This document shows, in pieces, positions 7,702 through 14,798 of a stretch of DNA of 64,000 nucleotides (positions within the stretch are counted from its first letter, which is position 1; every line of letters begins with the position of its first letter). The DNA comes from Bacillus sp. CH30_1T (lineage in GTDB: Bacteria; Bacillota; Bacilli; Bacillales; Bacillaceae_B). Where the stretch lies: contig NZ_VTUY01000006.1 in NCBI RefSeq assembly GCF_008364765.1, forward strand, positions 1-64,000, read 5' to 3'. Position numbers and translations under genes: made by a program. Under the pieces are notes generated by a model, which ran no database searches, was not told where the DNA came from, and was given only the letters and a program-made list of their open reading frames with translations.

Positions 7702-8550
7702 GTGATTACCATCCGTTTTTTAAGGTCAAGGAAGTTTAAAACAAATTCAAAGCGTTGGAGTGTGGCATTACAGCTTTTTGCCATCTGGTACATGGTCATT
7801 ATTACGGGAACCTATCTCAGTTCCGGTACGGATGCATACTTTAATGATCATGATCAGGTGACGGGGAAAATAACAGCAGGAACATGGGAAGTGGAGTCTT
7901 CTCAGTGGGATAAAAGCTCATTGGCATTTATAAATAAAGATCAGACGATAGTAGTGAAGGCATGTCCCCCAATTAAAATTTCTACAAAAATCAGGAATAA
8001 CGGGAGAGATATGAAAGGAACAACGGAATTTGAAGTGTTTTACAAAGATAGCGGAAACCCTATGAAAGGTAAAAAGATAGGAGATGGGATTATTCAGCCT
8101 ATTTCCTCAAACAGGGTTGACGTTCTCACATTTGAGGTGAATAAACCAGGCAACTACAAATTTAGAGCTCTTCAAAGGCCGGGACATGGGAATAAAGATG
8201 ATAGTAGACAAGACTTATGGAGTGAAACCATTACAGTGAAGTGTGAAGAAGTTAAAAAATCTCAAGAGAAAGAGGAAGTGAAATCAGAATCCGAACCTGG
8301 GAAAGAGGTAGAAGAAAAATCGGTACCAGCGGAAAAAGAGCAAAAAGCCGAACAAAACAAAGAAGCATCTGAAACAGAAAGTGACCCAGTCAAGGAAGAA
8401 GTGAAAATACCGGATAAAGTGAGTCCTGAGACTGATACCAAATTAGAAAAAAAGGATGAAACCTCAGAACAAGATAAGATTGAAGGAAAAGAAGTACCGT
8501 CTCTAACAGAAACAACTGAATCCGAGGCGCCTATGCAAAAGGAAGGATGA
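7702..8550 (+). CDS. tapA: TapA-like amyloid fiber assembly/anchoring protein
   Basis: 282 aa. TapA nucleates and anchors TasA fibers. N-terminal basic segment and one hydrophobic helix (about 22-42), then a beta domain with TDAYFNDHDQVTGKITAGTW, two conserved cysteines (KACPP near 93 and VKCEE near 185) and a long Glu/Lys-rich C-terminal tail (about 190-282), as in B. subtilis TapA. The start is unclear: GTG 7702 lies inside the best Shine-Dalgarno stretch (AAAGGAAGTGAT, 7695-7706). The spacing and the alignment with the TapA N terminus (MFRLF...) would favour the ATC codon at 7711. Located between the fiber gene and sipW. Confidence 0.82.
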   Translation: MITIRFLRSRKFKTNSKRWSVALQLFAIWYMVIITGTYLSSGTDAYFNDHDQVTGKITAGTWEVESSQWDKSSLAFINKDQTIVVKACPPIKISTKIRNNGRDMKGTTEFEVFYKDSGNPMKGKKIGDGIIQPISSNRVDVLTFEVNKPGNYKFRALQRPGHGNKDDSRQDLWSETITVKCEEVKKSQEKEEVKSESEPGKEVEEKSVPAEKEQKAEQNKEASETESDPVKEEVKIPDKVSPETDTKLEKKDETSEQDKIEGKEVPSLTETTESEAPMQKEG

Positions 8551-8556
8551 TTACAG

Positions 8557-9132
8557 GTGAACGCAAAGAAGATTAAGAAATTCATCAGTTCTAGTATTAC
8601 GGTCGTTTTATACCTCGTCCTTTTCACGATGATTATCGTGGTCGTATCTTCAAAAGCAGCTGGAGGAGAACCTGAAATATTTGGGAAGCAGATAAAAACC
8701 GTCCTTTCCGGATCAATGGAGCCTGGTATTCAAACAGGATCCATCATTGCAGTGAAACCAGGAGGCGATATGACCCGGTTCAAAAATGGTGACGTCATCA
8801 CTTTTAAACAAGAAGAGAACATGCTGGTTACTCATAGGGTCGTCGAGGTAATGAAGAGCGGGGAACATGTCATGTACAAAACAAAAGGGGACAATAATGA
8901 TGCTGCAGATTTAGAGCCTGTCTTATCAGAAAATGTTGTAGGTGAATATACAGGGTTCACCATCCCTTATATAGGTTATTTCATGAACACCATGAATTCC
9001 AAAAACGGCGCCTTCCTCTTCATCATCCCAGGACTTTTACTCCTTTGCTATTCAGGCTTTGTCATTGGTAAAGCCCTTTCTCAGATTGAGATAAAGAAAC
9101 CGTCAGAGTCTATTGATAAGAATGTATCGTAA
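8557..9132 (+). CDS. sipW: Signal peptidase I, SipW (ER) type
   Basis: 191 aa. Membrane signal peptidase that processes TasA and TapA precursors in Bacillus. N-terminal transmembrane helix (about 13-32), catalytic serine S53 in SGSMEP, and H93 (VTHRVVEV) where bacterial enzymes have lysine, so this is the ER/archaeal-type Ser-His enzyme. KGDNND (D112, D115) is the box E acid motif, and a second transmembrane helix follows at about 150-172. The GTG start has AAGGAAGGA about 10 bases upstream. It begins 6 bp after the tapA stop codon, so translation is probably linked. Confidence 0.93.
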   Translation: MNAKKIKKFISSSITVVLYLVLFTMIIVVVSSKAAGGEPEIFGKQIKTVLSGSMEPGIQTGSIIAVKPGGDMTRFKNGDVITFKQEENMLVTHRVVEVMKSGEHVMYKTKGDNNDAADLEPVLSENVVGEYTGFTIPYIGYFMNTMNSKNGAFLFIIPGLLLLCYSGFVIGKALSQIEIKKPSESIDKNVS

Positions 9133-9158
9133 AGATGTCTAAGAAGGAAGTGGAGTCT

Positions 9159-9785
9159 ATGGGTAATAAGCGATTCACCTTGTTAACAATTAGCGTGGTT
9201 TTCCTGCTTGGATTCTTCGTTTTTTCACTGGAAAGGGTTCAAGCCGATCAAGGGGATACGACAAATGAAGTGGATATTGCAACATCACCAACAGGAATAC
9301 TCTTTCAAGTGGATAACATGAAGCCTGGTGACTGGACAACGAAAACCATCAAGGTCAAGAATCAGGGATTGAAGGATTTTCAATATACGATGTCATCGGA
9401 AGTGAAATCTGGCTCGGATAAATTATATAACGCACTAATGATGACGCTGTCAAATACTAAAGGGGTCATCTATGAGGGAAAGGTTTCAGAATTCAAAGGG
9501 TTTGATGCCCGTAAACTAGCTAGTTCAGGAGAAGAGGATATGACCTTTAAGATCGAGTTCCCTGAACATCTTGGGAATGAATTTCAAGGACTCATGACTG
9601 AACTAAAATTCACCTTTCAAGCGGAAGGTATAGTGGGCGAATCTCTTCCAGTTGGTGGAATGACACTTCCGAATACGGGAACGGTCATTTATAAACTTCT
9701 ATTGATAGGTGGACTATTATTTTTCAGCGGACTTGGAGTTTATGTTTATCAATACCGAAGAAGAGTGAATATAGTGAATGGGTAG
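9159..9785 (+). CDS. LPXTG wall-anchored protein with TasA-like domain
   Basis: 208 aa. Signal peptide (about 1-29, ending VQAD), a beta domain whose NMKPGDWTTKTIKVKNQGLKDFQY resembles the camelysin/TasA region INKPGD..RSFELKNDG, then the sorting signal LPNTG near residue 170, a hydrophobic helix and a basic tail (YQYRRR). Sortase would therefore attach it to peptidoglycan. ATG 9159 is chosen because AAGGAAGTGGAG lies eight bases upstream; ATG 9135 has none. Fourth gene of the matrix operon; B. subtilis has no counterpart at this place. A role in tethering fibers to the wall is inferred. Confidence 0.8.
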   Translation: MGNKRFTLLTISVVFLLGFFVFSLERVQADQGDTTNEVDIATSPTGILFQVDNMKPGDWTTKTIKVKNQGLKDFQYTMSSEVKSGSDKLYNALMMTLSNTKGVIYEGKVSEFKGFDARKLASSGEEDMTFKIEFPEHLGNEFQGLMTELKFTFQAEGIVGESLPVGGMTLPNTGTVIYKLLLIGGLLFFSGLGVYVYQYRRRVNIVNG

Positions 9786-9821
9786 AACCTTGATGAGAAG
9801 TAGATCAAGGTTTTCTTTTTT
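9786..9821 (+). terminator. Terminator of the matrix operon
   Basis: AACCTTGAT (9786-9794) pairs with ATCAAGGTT (9804-9812), followed by a T-rich tract. Confidence 0.85.
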
Positions 9822-9893
9822 GAATTAAATTTATTGGGGTATGAGTCAAAAAACCAGTGTAACATTCTAGTAATGATAGGTAGGGGTGAAAGG

Positions 9894-10193
9894 ATGAAGA
9901 AACTATTCCTTGGCTTGGCTTTCCTGAATCTGATGGATGGAATTATCTCCTTTATTGGTCTTAATGGTTCCTTTATGGTAGAAGCCAACCCTCTTATGAA
10001 CGAATTGTATATGACGAGTCCCATACTATTTTTAGGTATCAAAATATTGTTTTCGCTCTTCTTGGTCCTTATTGTATTTTACGACCGGATCCCGCGTCTG
10101 AAATGGGTAACTTCTATAGCATATGTTGTTAGTATCATCTATCTCTTCGTATTTTGTCTCCACGGAATCTGGATCATCCAATCGGTTATGTGA
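9894..10193 (+). CDS. DUF5658-type small membrane protein
   Basis: 99 aa with about three transmembrane helices (residues 5-20, 40-62 and 70-95) and the motif EANPLMNE after the first helix, which is characteristic of DUF5658. Function unknown. ATG 9894 has GGGGTGAAAGG upstream; the longer frame from 9834 has no site and is not favoured. Followed by its own terminator. Confidence 0.75.
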   Translation: MKKLFLGLAFLNLMDGIISFIGLNGSFMVEANPLMNELYMTSPILFLGIKILFSLFLVLIVFYDRIPRLKWVTSIAYVVSIIYLFVFCLHGIWIIQSVM

Positions 10194-10197
10194 TTTT

Positions 10198-10223
10198 CTC
10201 CTCTCGCAAAAGAGGAGTTTTTT
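10198..10223 (+). terminator. Intrinsic terminator
   Basis: CTCCTCT pairs with AGAGGAG (10211-10217), loop CGCAAA, followed by six T. Confidence 0.85.
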
Positions 10224-10396
10224 CATTTCCTGAAGTGAGTTTCATATAAATGAAAAACTATATTCCCCTCTAGTTTGTACGTCAAGTTAAATCGATTCTT
10301 TCGACACTATCTCCCAGGAAATAATCCATTTCCTCAAATTATGAGATTTTTCTCAAAAAACACACAAATATAAATGGAAATATTTTGGGATTAGTA

Positions 10397-10402
10397 TATA
10401 AT
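10397..10402 (+). promoter_or_regulatory. Probable -10 element of comK
   Basis: TATAAT at 10397-10402, about 75 bp before the comK start, in an A/T-rich stretch with alternating A and T runs (10340-10400), the kind of sequence ComK binds for autoregulation. I cannot assign exact ComK boxes. Confidence 0.45.
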
Positions 10403-10476
10403 AGTAATAAAGTCTCATATATAAGAAGATTCTGATAAAAGGGACTTTATTATAAAGGAAAAGGAAGGTGTTTTGA

Positions 10477-11037
10477 TTGAAAGGTTTAGAAGTGCTGGTT
10501 ACTCGAAGGACGGTGGCGATTTGCCCTGCATATGATGGGATTCATCGGTCAATTATTTATGACTACTCGGGGAGAAAGACGTTCAGCAAAAAATCAGTAA
10601 TGGAGATTCTGGACGACTCCTGTATGGCTTACCGGTCTACATATGACGGCAGGATCAAAGCCGTTCGTCATGCTACCAAGTATTTACGTAAGACACCTCT
10701 TATGATCTGCCCGCAGGAATACATCTATGCGATACCCACAATGGCTCCAACCGACTATGATTGTATCTGGTTATTCTGCCAGCATATCGAGTCAACTTCC
10801 ACTTCAGAAGGAAAAACATACATCCAGTTTACGAATGGAGAGCAGTTGGAAATCAACTGTTCGGAAAAAGTGATCGCCAAACAACGGGAACGGGCGGCAG
10901 CCACCATGAATCACTTCGCCAGCTTCCCATCCCGCAGAGCTTTGAGAAGGACCGAAAGTGAACTATATCTTCCTGGTTTTCATCCCGGTATGCTTGATTC
11001 ACCAGACATTACAAATGATTCACACCTCGATTTTTGA
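10477..11037 (+). CDS. comK: Competence transcription factor ComK
   Basis: 186 aa, close to the B. subtilis ComK length of 192. Conserved stretches include GIHRSIIYDYSGRKTF, YRSTYDGRIKAVRHATKYL, KTPLMICPQEYIYAIPTMAP and WLFCQHI. It activates DNA-uptake and recombination genes by binding A/T-rich boxes. The TTG start at 10477 has AAGGAAGGTG upstream and an in-frame TGA just before it, so no longer start exists. Monocistronic. In B. subtilis the protein is controlled by MecA/ClpCP degradation, which cannot be judged here. Confidence 0.95.
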   Translation: MKGLEVLVTRRTVAICPAYDGIHRSIIYDYSGRKTFSKKSVMEILDDSCMAYRSTYDGRIKAVRHATKYLRKTPLMICPQEYIYAIPTMAPTDYDCIWLFCQHIESTSTSEGKTYIQFTNGEQLEINCSEKVIAKQRERAAATMNHFASFPSRRALRRTESELYLPGFHPGMLDSPDITNDSHLDF

Positions 11038-11079
11038 AAGACCTTTGAATATATTAAAAACATGAAATAAAGAAAAAAC

Positions 11080-11106
11080 AGGAGTAGGAAGCTTGTTCCA
11101 ACTCCT
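11080..11106 (+). terminator. Hairpin after comK
   Basis: AGGAGTAGGAA pairs with TTCCAACTCCT around GCTTG (one bulge), followed by only a short T-rich stretch. A weak terminator. Confidence 0.55.
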
Positions 11107-11214
11107 ATTTGTCATTTTCATTCACCATTGCCCCATTCTTGAAAACTTCTCCTCTTTTACCATAAAAATTATTGGTCTAATATAAAATAAAATTTCATAT
11201 AATAAAAAAATCAA

Positions 11215-11244
11215 TTGAAATTTAATTTCAAACGTGATTATAAT
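11215..11244 (+). promoter_or_regulatory. murQ promoter with overlapping palindromic operator
   Basis: TTGAAA (11215-11220) and TATAAT (11239-11244) are 18 bp apart. The -35 lies inside the perfect 17-bp palindrome TTGAAATTTAATTTCAA (11215-11231), a good candidate operator for a MurR/RpiR-type repressor that would block RNA polymerase. Confidence 0.75.
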
Positions 11245-11252
11245 ATAATTAA

Positions 11253-11266
11253 TGAAAACGCATACA
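11253..11266 (+). promoter_or_regulatory. cre site (CcpA) of the mur operon
   Basis: TGAAAACGCATACA fits the cre consensus TGNAANCGNWWNCA at every fixed position and sits just after the -10, so CcpA would act as a roadblock. Confidence 0.7.
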
Positions 11267-11287
11267 GATTTCTGGGAGGAATAACTT

Positions 11288-12187
11288 ATGACAGATAAAT
11301 TTTTTGAATTATCAACAGAGAAGGTAAATCAGAATACGCTTGGAATCGATACAGCGAGAACTGGTGAGATTCTCCGCATGATGAATGAGGAAGATCATAA
11401 GGTCGCTTCAGTTGTTCAAGAGGTGATTCCTCAAGTTGAAAAAGTAGTAGATGATGTTGTGAAATCCATCTCTCAAGGTGGGAGATTGATCTATATCGGT
11501 GCAGGTACGAGCGGCAGGCTGGGTGTGCTGGACGCGGTGGAATGTCCTCCGACCTTTAGTGTGAGCAGTGACGTCGTCGTCGGATTGATTGCCGGCGGGG
11601 AGAAAGCATTCGTCAAAGCGGTTGAAGGAGCAGAGGACGATGAAGAGTTAGGCGTATCCGACCTGAAAGAAATCGGGCTGACGCCGGGGGACACGGTCGT
11701 CGGGATTGCAGCGAGCGGACGTACCCCTTATGTCATCGGTGGTCTAAGATATGCAAGAGTACTCGGTGCCACAACGGTCGCCCTGTCGTGTAATAAAGAC
11801 TCAAAAATTTCTGCAGAAGCAAAGCATGCGATTGAAGTAGATGCCGGACCGGAAGCATTGACCGGATCCACTCGATTAAAAGCCGGAACCGCACAGAAGA
11901 TGGTCCTTAATATGATTTCGACCGCAACCATGATCAAGTTGGGTAAGGCATATGGGAATCTGATGGTCGATGTGAATATCAGTAACTACAAGCTTGAGCA
12001 GCGAGCGATCGGAATCATTGAGAGTATCACAGGTGCTGATAGGGAAACGGCAGCAGCAACTTTAAAGAATGCGAACAACGAAGTGAAACCATCCATTGTG
12101 ATGATCACTCTTGGCTGTGACTATGAAGAAGCGAAGAGCCGGTTAAAAGATGCCAATGGATATGTTCGATTGGCTATTGAAAAATAG
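11288..12187 (+). CDS. murQ: N-acetylmuramic acid 6-phosphate etherase
   Basis: 299 aa. Splits the lactyl ether of MurNAc 6-phosphate to give GlcNAc 6-phosphate and D-lactate in recycling of cell-wall sugar. SIS fold with YIGAGTSGRLGVLDAVECPPTF (about 74-95), GVLDAVECPPT being diagnostic; IAASGRTPYV and TGSTRLKAGTAQKMVLNM are also conserved. The C-terminal helical part is complete. GGGAGGA precedes ATG 11288. First gene of murQ-murP-mupG, with a palindromic operator and a cre upstream; no murR gene is adjacent. Confidence 0.96.
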   Translation: MTDKFFELSTEKVNQNTLGIDTARTGEILRMMNEEDHKVASVVQEVIPQVEKVVDDVVKSISQGGRLIYIGAGTSGRLGVLDAVECPPTFSVSSDVVVGLIAGGEKAFVKAVEGAEDDEELGVSDLKEIGLTPGDTVVGIAASGRTPYVIGGLRYARVLGATTVALSCNKDSKISAEAKHAIEVDAGPEALTGSTRLKAGTAQKMVLNMISTATMIKLGKAYGNLMVDVNISNYKLEQRAIGIIESITGADRETAAATLKNANNEVKPSIVMITLGCDYEEAKSRLKDANGYVRLAIEK

Positions 12188-12283
12188 GCTTTTTGTATAG
12201 GGGTACCTGTCCAGAAATCTTCATAGAAATAGATGTGAAGATGTAATGAGAATACAAAGCAGAATTGAAAGGGGAAGGTGAAA

Positions 12284-13642
12284 TTGACAAACAAAGAATT
12301 GGCTGGCGTTATCTTAGAGCAGTTTGGCGGTGCTGATAATATAGCAAGCTATGAAAATTGTATGACCAGACTGAGAGTGAAAGTATATAACGAAGATCTA
12401 GTCCAAAAGACAAGTATCAAGAAGATCGAAGGAGTATTAGGATTTGTAGAAGACGAAACGTATCAGGTCATTTTAGGGCCGGGTAAGGTCAATAAAGTGA
12501 CAGAAGAGTTTGGGAAGCTGGTTTCAGCAGGTTCAGGGGATGTTGATCTGAAGGCTCGTGCTGCTGAACAAAAAGCTGATTTGAAGAAAAAGAACAGCAC
12601 TCCATTTAAATTACTACTAAGACGAGTGGCAAATATCTTTATTCCTCTGATTCCTGCGTTGATTGCGTCAGGATTGATTACAGGGTTTACGAAGTTCTTC
12701 GTTCAAGCAGGCTGGTTAAATGGAGAATCACAGCTTGTGATGATGCTCTCAATTATAGGTAGCGGATTATTTGGTTACCTGGGTATTCTTGTCGGGATGA
12801 ATGCGGCGAAAGAATTTGGCGGCTCAGCGGCACTTGGCGGGTTGGCTGGTATTTTGATTATCAACCCGGCCATTGGTGATGTGACGTTATTTGGAGAAAA
12901 TCTGCTTCCAGGACGGGGCGGACTGATCGGCGTATTGATTGCGGCAATTTTCATGGCATTTGTTGAGAAAAATGTACGCAAAGTTATTCCACAGGCAGTG
13001 GACATTATTGTGACACCGACCATTGCGTTACTTGTCACGGGATTATTAACATACACGGTATTCATGCCGGTAGGTGGATTTATTTCAGATTTAATTACGA
13101 ACGGACTCCTTTCATTGATTGAAATGGGTGGATTAGTTGCCGGATTTGTACTTGGTGCCACCTTCCTGCCCCTTGTCGTAACAGGGTTGCATCAAGGGTT
13201 GACACCGGTTCACTTGGAACTGATCAACACGATCGGGGACGACCCGCTTCTTCCAATCCTTGCAATGGGTGGAGCAGGACAGGTTGGAGCAGCCTTCGCG
13301 ATCTTCATGAAAACAAAGAAGAAGAAGCTGAAGAGAGCGATTGGCGGAGCTCTTCCGGCAGGGATGCTCGGTATTGGTGAGCCTCTCATCTTCGGGGTTA
13401 CACTGCCCTTGGGAAGACCGTTCCTGACGGCGTGTATTGGTGCTGGATTCGGCGGAGCATTCCAAGCATACTTTGATGTCGCGACATTCGCGATCGGTGT
13501 ATCAGGGTTGCCGCTGATTTTCCTTGTGAATGCAGGAGAAATTCTTTACTACACGATTGGACTTTTAATTGCCTATGCAGCCGGATTTGCTATCACGTAT
13601 CTGGTTGGCTTTAAAGATGAAATGGCGAGTGAGTTCGAATGA
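12284..13642 (+). CDS. murP: PTS N-acetylmuramic acid EIIBC component
   Basis: 452 aa. Imports and phosphorylates MurNAc or a related glycoside at the 6-position. The N-terminal EIIB domain (1-85) carries the phosphorylated Cys in ENCMTRLR; a linker (about 90-110) leads to the EIIC domain with about ten membrane helices, including GIGEPLIFGVTLPLGRPF. No EIIA domain is present, so a glucose-type EIIA from elsewhere is needed, as for MurP in B. subtilis. The start could be TTG 12284 (five bases after GGAAGG) or GTG 12278; I prefer TTG. MurNAc specificity rests on the murQ and mupG neighbours. Confidence 0.9.
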   Translation: MTNKELAGVILEQFGGADNIASYENCMTRLRVKVYNEDLVQKTSIKKIEGVLGFVEDETYQVILGPGKVNKVTEEFGKLVSAGSGDVDLKARAAEQKADLKKKNSTPFKLLLRRVANIFIPLIPALIASGLITGFTKFFVQAGWLNGESQLVMMLSIIGSGLFGYLGILVGMNAAKEFGGSAALGGLAGILIINPAIGDVTLFGENLLPGRGGLIGVLIAAIFMAFVEKNVRKVIPQAVDIIVTPTIALLVTGLLTYTVFMPVGGFISDLITNGLLSLIEMGGLVAGFVLGATFLPLVVTGLHQGLTPVHLELINTIGDDPLLPILAMGGAGQVGAAFAIFMKTKKKKLKRAIGGALPAGMLGIGEPLIFGVTLPLGRPFLTACIGAGFGGAFQAYFDVATFAIGVSGLPLIFLVNAGEILYYTIGLLIAYAAGFAITYLVGFKDEMASEFE

Positions 13643-14667
13643 TCGGAATCTCCGTTTATTTATCTGATGAAGCAGCCGAAGAGAGAATTCTTCGCGCTTC
13701 TTCATCAGGTATCAAGCTGGCGTTCACCTCCCTTCACATTCCGGAAGAGTCGGCGTATAGCAGGGAGCATGTCAGTCATCTGTTATCCATTTTCAAAAGG
13801 GATGGGTTTGAAGTGTTTGCTGATGTATCTAAAAACACGACCGCTCTTTTAGGATTGAGCCATTTGGAAGAGTTAAAGGAATTGGGTGTGACGGCATTGC
13901 GTCTGGATGATGGGTTTACTGCTGAAGAGATGGTGACGTTATCTCGTCACTTTCAGATTGCCATCAATGCCAGTACGGTTGGAGAAAGGGAGCTTCGAGA
14001 ATGGACCTCGAACGGACTGGAAACAGGGAACATGATTGCGTGGCATAATTTCTATCCTAAGCCTGAAACGGGATTGGATCAGGATTACTTTATGAAGCAG
14101 CAAAGACTGTTTGAAGCATTAGACATTCCGGTTTATGCCTTTATACCGGGGGACGAGGAAAAAAGAGGACCGTTATACAAGGGTCTCCCAACTTTGGAGG
14201 ATCATCGTGATCAAAACCCTTATACGAGTGCCCTCCAATTGAGGCACTGCGGTGTCCAGGGTGTATTTATAGGCGATCCAGGTTGTTCACAGGAACTACT
14301 TGGTAAGCTAGCGGATTATGATCAAGAAAATGTAATCGAGCTTTCGTATGAGGGCCTCGGAGAAATTGAGGGAGAATATCAACTCAGACCTGATCCGGGA
14401 AGAGATGTGTATCGATTACTCGAAACAAGGACGAATGGCGATGCTCCGCCTTCAAATACTGTAGAAAGACCACGTGGCACCATCACCCAGGACAATAATT
14501 TGTATGGACGCTATAAAGGGGAAATGCAAATTGTCCGAAATGATCGGAAGAAAAACCCTGCCGTGAACGTAGTCGGTAGAATTCGCGAGGAAGACCTTGA
14601 TCTATTGGAATTATTGGAGCCTGGTCAAAAAATCCGGTTGATAAGAGGGATGGACCTCAGTATGTGA
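13639..14667 (+). CDS. mupG: 6-phospho-N-acetylmuramidase (MupG/DUF871 family)
   Basis: 342 aa of the family formerly DUF871. It hydrolyses MurNAc 6-phosphate-GlcNAc. N-terminal TIM-barrel-like part (1-235) with ISVYLSDEAAEE, LAFTSLHIPEE, LRLDDGF, HNFYPKPETGLD and VFIGDP; C-terminal cyclophilin-like domain (about 240-342) with RGTITQDNNLYGRYKGEMQI. It starts in the last four bases of murP (ATGA), so the two are translationally coupled. It completes the MurNAc-disaccharide route: MurP imports, MupG splits and MurQ removes lactate. Confidence 0.9.
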   Translation: MIGISVYLSDEAAEERILRASSSGIKLAFTSLHIPEESAYSREHVSHLLSIFKRDGFEVFADVSKNTTALLGLSHLEELKELGVTALRLDDGFTAEEMVTLSRHFQIAINASTVGERELREWTSNGLETGNMIAWHNFYPKPETGLDQDYFMKQQRLFEALDIPVYAFIPGDEEKRGPLYKGLPTLEDHRDQNPYTSALQLRHCGVQGVFIGDPGCSQELLGKLADYDQENVIELSYEGLGEIEGEYQLRPDPGRDVYRLLETRTNGDAPPSNTVERPRGTITQDNNLYGRYKGEMQIVRNDRKKNPAVNVVGRIREEDLDLLELLEPGQKIRLIRGMDLSM

Positions 14668-14681
14668 ATTACTTGTATAAA

Positions 14682-14719
14682 AATCTTCTAATGATTTGTT
14701 CATTAGGAGATTTTTTTTG
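14682..14719 (+). terminator. Terminator of the mur operon
   Basis: AATCTTCTAATGA pairs with TCATTAGGAGATT around a short loop, followed by eight T. Confidence 0.9.
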
Positions 14720-14798
14720 TTTCAGAAGGATACATCTTCTATTCGACACAGTCCATACTAATTAGAAAACACTTCGGCAATTCAAAGGAGGGACGACA

